From Nitrospirota bacterium (GTDB taxonomy: Bacteria > Nitrospirota > Leptospirillia > Leptospirillales > Leptospirillaceae): DNA of 64,000 bases. The translations under genes and the position numbers were made by a program. The stretch is taken from positions 1-64,000 of the forward strand of contig DAHVAL010000009.1 in NCBI GenBank assembly GCA_027314645.1, in the 5' to 3' direction. The notes below the pieces were generated by a model. It saw only the letters and a list, made by a program, of their open reading frames with translations, was not told where the DNA came from and did not search any database. Positions 1-7,530 of the stretch are shown here, one piece after another (the stretch's first letter is position 1; each line of letters starts with the position of its first letter).

Positions 1-250
1 ATAACCGTCCTGTTTTGTATTTTTTCTCGTGGAGGATTTCCCGCTCATAACGGTCAATGTCTTCGAGTAGGGTGGTGCTATCGGCTTCCTTGCGAGATAC
101 GAAGGTTCCGGCTTTCATTTCGGATTTTGTTTTGTAGTACCAGGAGCTGGCTTCTTTTTCCGTGTCAAATGTGTTGCAGATTGTCTCGTGGCCACAAGAG
201 CGGATGACCGCTTGCCAAGCCTTGCCCCTCTTGTAAACTCCACCGGCCAT
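1..250 (-). CDS. Tyrosine recombinase / phage-type integrase, N-terminal part (runs off the window)
   Basis: The frame opens at ATG 250 behind a good GGGAGGAAAA ribosome site and stays open for 83 codons to the window edge. The product starts MAGGVYKRGKAWQAVIR, has the small N-terminal beta-sheet DNA-binding pattern of many phage and island integrases, and continues into a Lys/Glu-rich helical stretch typical of the SAM-like core-binding domain. The catalytic R-H-R-Y domain would lie outside the window, so activity cannot be judged. The gene reads away from tRNA-Cys and starts about 100 bases from the tRNA 3' end, which is the usual layout of an integrase beside its own attachment site. I infer that an integrated element extends to the left. 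The family call rests on sequence style and context. Confidence 0.75.
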   Translation of the reverse strand, partial: MAGGVYKRGKAWQAVIRSCGHETICNTFDTEKEASSWYYKTKSEMKAGTFVSRKEADSTTLLEDIDRYEREILHEKKYKTGRL

Positions 251-258
251 TTTTCCTC

Positions 259-276
259 CCGAATTCCAATATTCGG
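259..276. repeat. Perfect inverted repeat in the integrase leader
   Basis: CCGAAT, six bases, ATTCGG. It lies between a TATAAT-like -10 (299-304, read on the minus strand) and the integrase ribosome site, where a repressor or self-regulatory site would sit. Function is inferred from position only. Confidence 0.45.
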
Positions 277-298
277 AACGTCGTTTTAGGCTGGAAAA

Positions 299-304
299 AT
301 TATA
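299..304 (-). promoter_or_regulatory. Probable -10 element of the integrase promoter
   Basis: On the minus strand this reads TATAAT, about 50 bases before the integrase ATG. No convincing -35 is visible at 16-18 bases, so only the -10 is supported. Confidence 0.4.
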
Positions 305-353
305 CGAGGGATGAACAAATTGTATTTGAAGGACTGAAAAATTCTTTAAATCT

Positions 354-429
<76 letters not shown>

Positions 430-453
430 GAAGAGGAGATCCGTAATCGTGAG

Positions 454-482
454 ATTCTAACAAAGGAGAGGGGAGGGGGCAA
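454..482 (-). promoter_or_regulatory. Promoter of tRNA-Cys
   Basis: Minus-strand -35 TTGCCC (482-477), 17-base spacer, -10 TAGAAT (459-454) preceded by TG (extended -10). The -10 ends 26 bases before the mature tRNA 5' end, which suits a short 5' leader removed by RNase P. Confidence 0.6.
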
Positions 483-533
483 GAGAAATTTCCTGTCCCC
501 GCGCTGGCAGAAAAGCCCTTGGGACGAAAGATT

Positions 534-3530
534 TCAGGACCGCAGAGGTTCGTGAAAGGTGAATCGGTTGGGGCCCGCCCGCTTTGAGCGATACATGGCA
601 GAATCGGCCTTTCGGATAAGCTCGTCGATGACGGTGGCATGGTCCGGGAACAGGCTGATTCCGAAGCTTGCTGAAATGGAAAAGGTCTCCCCGTAGATTT
701 CGAAGGGATCTTGAAGGGACGTGAGAATCCGGCGGGCGATCCTTTCGCAATGGGAGCGGGAAATTGCGACGGGAGCAAAGATCAGGAATTCGTCGCCTCC
801 AATCCGTGCGACAAAGTCATTTTCACGGACCGCCGCCCGGATTCTCTGGCCGATCGTCACCAGAAGACGGTCTCCGGTTTCATGTCCGTAAGTATCGTTG
901 ATGGATTTGAAGTTATCGAGGTCGACATAAAAAAGGGCATGGCGCTCTCCAGGACGATGGTTATCGATGAATTGGGACATTTCACTCCAGAGGGCACTCC
1001 GGTTCATAAGTCCGGTGAGCGCGTCAATCTGGGCGAGCTGCCTCAACTCATTCTCATAGACATGGAGGTCGGTCACGTCCCGGAGCCGGATCTGCAAAAG
1101 CGGCTTGGTGCGCCAATTGATCTTAGATTCGATGATCTCCACTTGGCGGAAGGAATCCCCCTCGATTTGCAGCTTGAATCTGGAAGGAGAAGGAGAGAGA
1201 GGGGGCCCTTTCTCTTTGGGGGAGGAGGGGAAGAGGGGAGCCTGTGACCTGAGGCGGCTTCGAGTGGATTCCGGAAGGAGCGATTCCCTCGATCTTCCGA
1301 TCAGATCTCTTCTGTCGAGTTCAAAGAGGAGCGATGCCTGCCGATTGGCATCGATGACGGTCCCCGAATCGGCATCGACGATCAGGATGCCGTCTCCCGC
1401 CTCTTCCATCAGGAGGCGGTATTTTTCCTCCGAATTCCGGATGAATTCATTGGACTGCTGTTTTTCCCGATCGCGGTCAATGTTGTCCAACGCATGAGAA
1501 ATCGTCACGGAGATCTTTTCCAGAAGGGATACCAGGTCCCCGTCGAAAAATCCGATGCGGTCTGCGAACACCGACATGATGAAGCGCGGTTCTCCCCCCC
1601 GGCAGATGGGAAAGGACCCTTGGGACCAAAGGGCAAATTCCATGGCCTTTACCGAAAGGGTTTCGAGCCCCATGGCCTCCAATTCCTTAACCAAGTTGTG
1701 ATGGATGAAGGGACGATTTTTCGACAGGCAGGCCTGAAGGCTCAGATTCCGCATTTTCCAGGAGGTTTCCGAATCGGTCTGGTAGGAGAGATCTCGAAAA
1801 TAGGACACCATCGATTCATTTCTGGCATGCACTGCCACAGGACGTATGAGCCCGCCCTCCTTGTCCACCATCAGGATACGGACAAGGTAGAGCATTCCGA
1901 TCTCATTGATGATCCGGCAGGTTTCATCCAGGAGAAACTGTTCCTCGGGGCTCTGGTTGACCAGGTGGTTGATCCTGTTTAACGCGGCATAGAGTTCTGT
2001 GATCTTTGAAAGCTTTTCTTGGGATTCCCGGAGGGCTTCGTCTTCTTTGTGAAGCGACAGGGCCAGATTCAAATTGCGCGAGGCCTCATCCAGGAGGGCC
2101 ACAAGCCGATCGTGAAACACTCCGGACTCCCCCGAGGTGACGGTCAGGACTCCCACCACGGGACCGTTCGGAGAGGGGAAAGAATCCGGACTGTCGGGTC
2201 TGGTTCCAAAAAGAGGAAAACTCGCCCCCGACTTCCACCGGTACCGTTTTGACCATCGGTTCAATTTCCGGAATCCAGACTTCCCGATATTTTCAGAAAA
2301 GTCCAGGTCGATGACCGGTTTTCCAGTCACGAAGGCCTGCACAAGGCTGATATGTCCGTCCGGATGATCGGGAAGAAGCTGAAATCGTATTTGTTTAGGC
2401 ACTCTTCCGACCTGCTCGATACTCCCTCGGATCACTTCGGGTATCAGCGATTTTGTCAAAGGATCGTACAGAAGAACGGCCGCATCCAAAAAGCTCCCGC
2501 ACTCCAAAAGGATCTGGCAGGTTTCATCAAAAAGTCTATGCGGGAGAGGGCGGCTCCCGATGAGGCGGCTGATCCGGTAGAGGGCATCATTGATGCCCAT
2601 GAGGCTCCGGGATTCGAGCACCCCGGAAAGGGCCTGGGTGAAGATATCGATCCGGGAGAGTGCGGAAGGACCAAGAAGGGTGGAATCTCTCAACGAGAGG
2701 AGGAGCGTCCCCCAAAAATGGTCCATCCGCGTGACGGGAACTGCGGCGATCTGAAGGGAGGTGCCGTCAGCCACTTCCATGGAGGACAAAGAAGGGGATC
2801 TGGTCTTCCGGATCTCATCAAGGAGGACATGGAGCTGCTTCTGAGAGATGAATGGCCCCGCATCCAAGGAGGAGGCGATACACCGCGGGTCGTCGGAGGC
2901 CACCGAAATGGCGCAATGAAGAAAGGGAGAGTCGGTCACCATTTCGTGGGAAAAACGTTCCAGGAGGGAGAAGGTATCCTCGGAATTCAACAGGAGGGTG
3001 TTGATCCTCGCCGAGAGACGGTGCAGCGCGACATCGAGTTCGATTTGGTCGAGGGCATTTTTTAAGGTCGAGATATCCGCGATCAGACCGTTAATCGCGA
3101 TGACGGTACCGGTGTCGTCGAGGATGGGGGTCGCGACAATACGGCCCCAAAAGGTTGATCCGTCTTTTCTTCTGATGCGTTTTTCAATGGTATAGGAGGG
3201 AACAATCCCCGCAAAAAGATCGCGTGCGAGAGACCGGGTTCTTTCGAGATCCTCGGGAAGGGTGAGGCCGTAAATCCCGATCGAATAGAGTTCGTCGATC
3301 GAATATCCGGTCATGTCCGCCCATTTCCGATTGGAGAAAATATACTTTGCGTCCCGGTTCACCACCCCCACGCCGAAATCGGCGCTCTCCACAATTATTC
3401 GAAAGGGAGGATCGTTCCTGAAAAGATCGTCCTCATGCTGGTTGGAAGAGATCTCGTCCAATCCATGCTCCGGGATGAATAGTCGATCTGACAAGGGGCG
3501 GTCCCTCGAAAAAGCGGTCGAGGGAGACAA
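534..3530 (-). CDS. Multi-sensor diguanylate cyclase (PAS-GAF repeats-PAS-GGDEF)
   Basis: A 998-aa soluble signalling protein predicted to make cyclic di-GMP. An N-terminal PAS domain covers about residues 45-160 (SNRKWADMTGYS, then RRKDGSTFWGR with a PAC-like tail). Three GAF-like sensor modules follow (about 175-330, 330-500 and 520-690), then a second PAS near 705-830. The C-terminal GGDEF domain has DALTGLMNR, YVDLDNFKSINDTYGH and an intact RIGGDEF active site. RxxD lies exactly five residues before GGDEF, so product inhibition through the I-site is likely. There is no EAL domain, transmembrane segment or signal peptide. The furthest start is TTG 3530 without a clear ribosome site, so the true N-terminus may be somewhat shorter. 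The gene follows mtnB by 65 bases on the same strand and could be read through from that operon. Confidence 0.88.
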   Translation of the reverse strand: MSPSTAFSRDRPLSDRLFIPEHGLDEISSNQHEDDLFRNDPPFRIIVESADFGVGVVNRDAKYIFSNRKWADMTGYSIDELYSIGIYGLTLPEDLERTRSLARDLFAGIVPSYTIEKRIRRKDGSTFWGRIVATPILDDTGTVIAINGLIADISTLKNALDQIELDVALHRLSARINTLLLNSEDTFSLLERFSHEMVTDSPFLHCAISVASDDPRCIASSLDAGPFISQKQLHVLLDEIRKTRSPSLSSMEVADGTSLQIAAVPVTRMDHFWGTLLLSLRDSTLLGPSALSRIDIFTQALSGVLESRSLMGINDALYRISRLIGSRPLPHRLFDETCQILLECGSFLDAAVLLYDPLTKSLIPEVIRGSIEQVGRVPKQIRFQLLPDHPDGHISLVQAFVTGKPVIDLDFSENIGKSGFRKLNRWSKRYRWKSGASFPLFGTRPDSPDSFPSPNGPVVGVLTVTSGESGVFHDRLVALLDEASRNLNLALSLHKEDEALRESQEKLSKITELYAALNRINHLVNQSPEEQFLLDETCRIINEIGMLYLVRILMVDKEGGLIRPVAVHARNESMVSYFRDLSYQTDSETSWKMRNLSLQACLSKNRPFIHHNLVKELEAMGLETLSVKAMEFALWSQGSFPICRGGEPRFIMSVFADRIGFFDGDLVSLLEKISVTISHALDNIDRDREKQQSNEFIRNSEEKYRLLMEEAGDGILIVDADSGTVIDANRQASLLFELDRRDLIGRSRESLLPESTRSRLRSQAPLFPSSPKEKGPPLSPSPSRFKLQIEGDSFRQVEIIESKINWRTKPLLQIRLRDVTDLHVYENELRQLAQIDALTGLMNRSALWSEMSQFIDNHRPGERHALFYVDLDNFKSINDTYGHETGDRLLVTIGQRIRAAVRENDFVARIGGDEFLIFAPVAISRSHCERIARRILTSLQDPFEIYGETFSISASFGISLFPDHATVIDELIRKADSAMYRSKRAGPNRFTFHEPLRS

Positions 3531-3595
3531 AAACGCATTTTCTATTGTCTCATAAATCTGGAAATTTTAAATATCCTGAAAAACAGCCAAGCCCT

Positions 3596-4204
3596 CTAAG
3601 GGAGGCGTTCGCGACCCAGGATGAAGCGAAAGCAGTACTCCGCAAGTTCAAGGTGTCTGACGGCCTCCTCAAGGGATTTTCCCCAGGCCGTTGTCCCGTG
3701 ATGCCGAATCAAGAGGACGGGAACAGGAGAAGGAGGACCGGAAAGACGGCTGGTGATCTTTTTTGCGATGTCAGACACGGTGAGATCGTTTTCGAAGATG
3801 GGGATGGATGTCGGAACGCAGGGATCGGGGATCCCGAGCCCTTTTAACACTTCGAGGGGAGGGAGCGGGAGGTCCGGGCCAAGGCGCTCCGAAACCAAGG
3901 CGGATTCGATGGTATGAATATGGAGAACTGCCGCGGTGTCCGGGGCGAGGCGATAGATGGCCTGATGGATGGAGGTTTCGGCGGAGGGAGACCGGCCTCC
4001 GGAGGAGACGGGTGGGGCTCCATTCAGAGGAATGGTCAGGATGTCCTCCCGGGAGAGCGTTCCCTTGGGCCGTCCGCTTGCCGTGATGTACAATGTGTCT
4101 CCCTGCCTGATCGAGAGATTCCCGGCTGTTCCCTCCATCCATCCTCGTCTGTAAAACGTGCGGGCGAGTCCTCTGATCTGTCGGCTCGGGAGGGGCTCAA
4201 GCAT
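3596..4204 (-). CDS. mtnB: Methylthioribulose-1-phosphate dehydratase
   Basis: A 202-aa class II aldolase-fold protein that would dehydrate 5-methylthioribulose-1-phosphate to the diketo compound in methionine salvage. Family marks are GTAGNLSIR, ITASGRPKGTL, the metal-binding HIHT, and RHHGTTAWG with its own metal-binding histidines. Length fits MtnB. The start ATG 4204 sits behind GGAGGAAGAG and overlaps the end of mtnX by 8 bases, so the two are translationally coupled. A fuculose-phosphate aldolase fold alone would leave the substrate open; the mtnX/mtnW/mtnD neighbours decide it. The sulfur in MTA made by polyamine or ethylene-type reactions would be recycled here. Confidence 0.9.
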   Translation of the reverse strand: MLEPLPSRQIRGLARTFYRRGWMEGTAGNLSIRQGDTLYITASGRPKGTLSREDILTIPLNGAPPVSSGGRSPSAETSIHQAIYRLAPDTAAVLHIHTIESALVSERLGPDLPLPPLEVLKGLGIPDPCVPTSIPIFENDLTVSDIAKKITSRLSGPPSPVPVLLIRHHGTTAWGKSLEEAVRHLELAEYCFRFILGRERLP

Positions 4205-4844
4205 CTCTTCCTCCGCTCTTTAAAATGATTTCGATGTTTCTCGATATATCGAAAAAAGTGTCGAATTTCGTGAAAGGACGGCCTTCTTTCGACAACCGGT
4301 CGGCAAGGATGCTGCGCGCAAACACCTGGTCGGCCATCCGGGCCATGGCGAGGTCTGTGACCGAGTCCCCGATGGCGATCTTGCGGGCCTCCGGGTACTC
4401 CTTTAGAATCCCCGGCTTGTAAACAAGTTCGTCCTCTCCCGCCGAATCCGAGGAGATTTGGAGAAACGGACCTGACGTGTCGGCTTGGGCGGCGATCACG
4501 CGGAAGACGCGGGTTCGAAACGGGGCGAGACGTGCCAGGACAAGATCCTCGAGGCTTCCGGAGAGGACGATCAAGGGGACTTTGTAGCGGTCCAGGAGAT
4601 CCAGAAACTCCGGAAATCCGGGACGAAGAGGGGCCAGGCGCATCCGTTCCTGCATGTCGGCGAAACGGTCGCTGGAAATCGTTTCGAGAATGGCCGGGAC
4701 CCCGTCCCGGAGGGGGATTTCCCCCGAGAGGAGTTTCGGGATGATGGCCCGGGAGGCGTCGGGGGCAAATTCTTGCATGAGAAGGGAGAAGGTCTCCTGT
4801 TCGGTAATCGTTCCGTCGAAATCGGAAAAGACGATGGTGTTCAT
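4197..4844 (-). CDS. mtnX: 2-hydroxy-3-keto-5-methylthiopentenyl-1-phosphate phosphatase
   Basis: A 215-aa HAD-superfamily phosphatase. Motif I is FSDFDGTIT near the N-terminus (nucleophile Asp plus Asp+2), motif II is VLSGS, and a late IGDSVTDLAMA gives the Mg-binding aspartates. In the MtnW/MtnX version of methionine salvage this enzyme removes phosphate from the enol product of MtnW, giving acireductone. The start is ATG 4844, overlapping the mtnW stop as ATGA; a GTG nine bases upstream is less likely because the ATGA junction is typical of this operon. The gene lies between mtnW and mtnB. Confidence 0.88.
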   Translation of the reverse strand: MNTIVFSDFDGTITEQETFSLLMQEFAPDASRAIIPKLLSGEIPLRDGVPAILETISSDRFADMQERMRLAPLRPGFPEFLDLLDRYKVPLIVLSGSLEDLVLARLAPFRTRVFRVIAAQADTSGPFLQISSDSAGEDELVYKPGILKEYPEARKIAIGDSVTDLAMARMADQVFARSILADRLSKEGRPFTKFDTFFDISRNIEIILKSGGRDA

Positions 4845-6004
4845 GGTCCCCACTTGAGGATCGCCTGTCGAAGCGGGCCGTCCGGAACGGAGTGGAGGTC
4901 CATCGGTTCGCCGTTTTCGTACCGCCTGTAGGCTTCGAAGAAAGCATGGACGCCTGCGCCCGGCCCATGAGGATGATCCATCAGGCCAGTGCCAGCGTTT
5001 AATATGACGTGGCGTTCCCCCCGGGCAAGGAAGCGGGGAAGGGCTCCCGGATGGAGTCCGGCCGACGGAACAGGGGCCAGGCCTTCCCGGACCAGCAATT
5101 CCTTGAGTCCCCGCTCCACCTCCGCAGAAATGGGAAGGCTTCCGGCGGCGGTGGGATAAAGCACCGCATCCGCTCCTCCATGCACCATCAGGGATCCCAG
5201 GAGAACACGGTAATCAAACCCGTAGTCGGGTGAGCCCCCCAAGGCTCCGGCCATGGCAGGATGGGCAAATATCGGAAGATCCGTGTCCGGATGGGAGGCG
5301 AGGGCTTCCATGACGGAGAACCCATAGGCGACAGGAGAAAGAAGGTAGGCATTGGCGCCGGCGTCCCGCAAGCGCCTGGCTTGATCAATCAATTGATCGG
5401 CCCGCCCGGAGAGAGTGACGGCATAGAGCATCTCCCGACCGGTGGCGCCCCGAATTTCATCGAGAACAGGACGACAGGCCAGAAGGCGTGAAAGAGCGGT
5501 GGAGGTCTCCGTGTCGGGAAGGATCTCATCATCCTTGATCAGGTCAAGACCTGCCATCCCGACCTCTCGCAAGATCTCGGCGAAATCGGAAGGCGCGAGT
5601 CCGAGAGATGGTTTGAAAATTCCCATGAAAAGGGGCCGATTCCGGACTCCGGTCAAGGCGCGAAGCCCCTCCATTCCGAAGCGCCCGCGGGTCCCGTAGG
5701 TCTTTGGGAGTTCCAGGGAAAGGATCCGGACCGGACCGGCAAGGGAATATTTTCCTAAAATCATGACAAGAAGCGATCCGAGGTCTCCAGACACATTTCC
5801 GGCGGGAAATCTGACCCGGGCCCGACCTCGGCCGTCGTCGGAGGTCGAAATCTCTTCAAGGACGCCCATCCATCGGGTGAACCGGACCACCTGGTCCGGA
5901 TGGAAGGAGCCTACAGTTTGCCCAATGGCAAGCATCCGTCCGTGCGTTTCAGGATCCACCCCCTTGGGAAATTCGTAGAGAACATCAATGGAGTCCGAGG
6001 TCAT
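4841..6004 (-). CDS. mtnW: RuBisCO-like protein, probable 2,3-diketo-5-methylthiopentyl-1-phosphate enolase
   Basis: A 387-aa form IV RuBisCO-like protein. It keeps KPSLGL (Lys131) and the metal-ligand segment GLDLIKDDE, with Lys157 as the lysine that is carbamylated in the family, plus HPHGPGAG in the phosphate-binding region. The loop-6 region after HPAMAGALGG has no Gly-x-x-x-Gly-Lys, so it should not be a CO2-fixing RuBisCO. Position between mtnD and mtnX, with ATGA overlaps on both sides (start ATG 6004 inside the mtnD stop), argues for the enolase step of methionine salvage. Acid-mine Leptospirillum RuBisCO-like proteins have been treated as their own form IV subgroup; I recall this and did not check it. 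Confidence 0.88.
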   Translation of the reverse strand: MTSDSIDVLYEFPKGVDPETHGRMLAIGQTVGSFHPDQVVRFTRWMGVLEEISTSDDGRGRARVRFPAGNVSGDLGSLLVMILGKYSLAGPVRILSLELPKTYGTRGRFGMEGLRALTGVRNRPLFMGIFKPSLGLAPSDFAEILREVGMAGLDLIKDDEILPDTETSTALSRLLACRPVLDEIRGATGREMLYAVTLSGRADQLIDQARRLRDAGANAYLLSPVAYGFSVMEALASHPDTDLPIFAHPAMAGALGGSPDYGFDYRVLLGSLMVHGGADAVLYPTAAGSLPISAEVERGLKELLVREGLAPVPSAGLHPGALPRFLARGERHVILNAGTGLMDHPHGPGAGVHAFFEAYRRYENGEPMDLHSVPDGPLRQAILKWGP

Positions 6005-6558
6005 TGGATTGAGGCGTCCGGAAAGGCCTGGACAGCCCGGCCGGTATAATTCGGAACCCACCCCTCACGGGAGGTGAAGTAGCGGATTGCCTTGATCCTT
6101 TTGGACGACGTGAGTCTGAACCAGTGTTCCGCCCCACGGGGAACATGGATGTAATCCCCCGCCTGGACGGTGAGTTCGACCTGGTCTCCGCTTGGAAGGA
6201 CGAACCCGAAGATCCCTTCCCCTTCGACCACATACCGGATCTCATCGTCATCATGGGTGTGGCAGGAAATAAACTTGAGGAGAAGTCCGTCCAGACCGGG
6301 GAGGTCTTTATAGAGCACAATGAGGTCCCGGGTCTGGTATCCAAGGGACGATTTGAGAAGGCGGAATCGATCGTCAAAACACTCGAGGAGCCGCTCGGAC
6401 TCGTCGGGGCTGAGGCGATCCATGAGGAGAAGCCGTTCGGCGTGAGGGCTCTCCGGAATCTCCCATTTCTCAAGGCGAACTCCGATCGGACGAAGGATTT
6501 CCTGAATCGTCGGGGGATCGGTGGTTTGCCGACCGTCAGGGGTTGAAAGAATGGCCAT
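6001..6558 (-). CDS. mtnD: Acireductone dioxygenase (cupin)
   Basis: A 185-aa single-domain cupin. Metal ligands are visible as HTHDDDEIRY (two His and a Glu) and the later His in PRGAEHWFRL, in a family-typical beta barrel. The enzyme opens acireductone to the 2-keto acid precursor of methionine and formate (iron form). It starts at ATG 6558 behind a CGGAGC ribosome site, and its TGA overlaps the mtnW ATG. It is the first clear methionine-salvage gene of the operon in transcription order. Transaminase, MTA phosphorylase or nucleosidase, and MtnA are not in this window. Confidence 0.9.
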   Translation of the reverse strand: MAILSTPDGRQTTDPPTIQEILRPIGVRLEKWEIPESPHAERLLLMDRLSPDESERLLECFDDRFRLLKSSLGYQTRDLIVLYKDLPGLDGLLLKFISCHTHDDDEIRYVVEGEGIFGFVLPSGDQVELTVQAGDYIHVPRGAEHWFRLTSSKRIKAIRYFTSREGWVPNYTGRAVQAFPDASIQ

Positions 6559-6577
6559 GCGGTGCTCCGATAAAATG

Positions 6578-7033
6578 TCAGAAAACGCGGTAGAACCACC
6601 CGGAAATGGAACTTGACAGCCAAATCACCAGAAAGACGGGCCCGACTTTTGAATGGAACCGTCCGATATTACTCCCTCTTTTTCTCAAAAATCCCAGGAC
6701 CATCAGGAGGACGAACAGCCAGAGAGCCCCCTGGGCCGTGATCAAATGGAACCAGTCCAAGGCGGGAGGGACCGGATGAAATCGGATGCGGCCTTGGATC
6801 CGCTCATATTCCATGATGGCAGTGCCCGTAATATCGCATGTGAACCCGAAAAGGGCGGAAAAAATGTGTCCCCTCCGGATTCGGATAAAGTCTGAGGTGT
6901 GGGGCCCGGAAAAGAATCCCCCGATGAATCGTCCCGTGGGGCCACCGAATCTTGTCCGGATGAAGAGGGCGGTCAGATACCCTGTCAAGGCCAGATATAT
7001 CAGGACCGACATGGAGATGACATAGGGATTCAC
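6578..7033 (-). CDS. Small integral membrane protein, unknown function
   Basis: A 151-aa protein with about four predicted membrane segments, near residues 5-27, 55-75, 92-115 and 128-147. Histidines lie at or near membrane ends (RRGHIFSALF, DWFHLITAQG, GRFHSKVGP), a spacing that recalls heme-binding four-helix proteins, but no family is recognised. The stop is 19 bases before mtnD, so it may be the first gene of the methionine-salvage operon. GTG 7033 is preferred because GAGGTTGTAT lies just before it; TTG 7039 is an alternative. Confidence 0.65.
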   Translation of the reverse strand: MNPYVISMSVLIYLALTGYLTALFIRTRFGGPTGRFIGGFFSGPHTSDFIRIRRGHIFSALFGFTCDITGTAIMEYERIQGRIRFHPVPPALDWFHLITAQGALWLFVLLMVLGFLRKRGSNIGRFHSKVGPVFLVIWLSSSISGWFYRVF

Positions 7034-7530
7034 ATACAACCTCGTTTTCTGGAAGAAGGGGTCGGAGTGTCTTAAGAATTTTATCAGCGACCGGACGTCA
7101 AGTCACCTGAGAGCAACGTCGGAAGGAAGGGGAGAGATTGGGCGCTCCCCGTTCCTTCAGGCCTTCAAAGGGGGGATCGGCATCACAGACAAAAGGGCGT
7201 CGCCCGGGAAAAAGATCCCCCGTGCCCTTGCGCGAATAGGCGGATTTCCTAAAATCATTCGAGGCCCCCTTTTCGTCCCGGATAGACGAGCATGCCATGA
7301 GGGGGCAAACCGGCCGCGGCCTGGCATTTAATGGGCATCGAGAGAAAACCGGGGGCCATCGGCAGGTCCCGGAGGGCTCACATTCATCCGGAGACTGAAA
7401 TGATCCGATAATGTGTGAGTTGAGGCGATGCGATCCCATCGATGGGATCTCCTATTGCATTCAAAGACTCATGGAACCGGATGCATCGGACAATCTTTTC
7501 ATCGTTATATCAATGGAGGAGGCAGGCCGG
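7034..7530. other. Intergenic region, 497 bases, between divergent genes
   Basis: No gene supported. A 113-codon minus-strand frame (7439-7098) is present but is Cys/Arg/Pro-rich with no domain or ribosome site. The only clear structure is the 18-base palindrome at 7432-7449. Confidence 0.6.
7432..7449. repeat. Perfect 18-base palindrome upstream of the phosphoesterase gene
   Basis: GATCCCATC followed directly by GATGGGATC, with no mismatch and no spacer, about 80 bases before the ATG of the secreted phosphoesterase. Its compact, spacerless form suits a dimeric regulator site more than an RNA hairpin. Function inferred. Confidence 0.5.

Noticed and set aside
711-3065. Several plus-strand frames opposite the GGDEF sensor gene
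   Set aside because: They are antisense shadows of a gene with clear PAS, GAF and GGDEF domains; none has a domain.
4841-6004. True CO2-fixing RuBisCO large subunit
   Set aside because: The loop-6 lysine region is missing, the protein is only 387 aa, and it overlaps methionine-salvage genes on both sides.
7098-7439. 113-codon minus-strand reading frame
   Set aside because: No ribosome site, unusual Cys/Arg/Pro content, no domain, and it crosses the 18-base palindrome.
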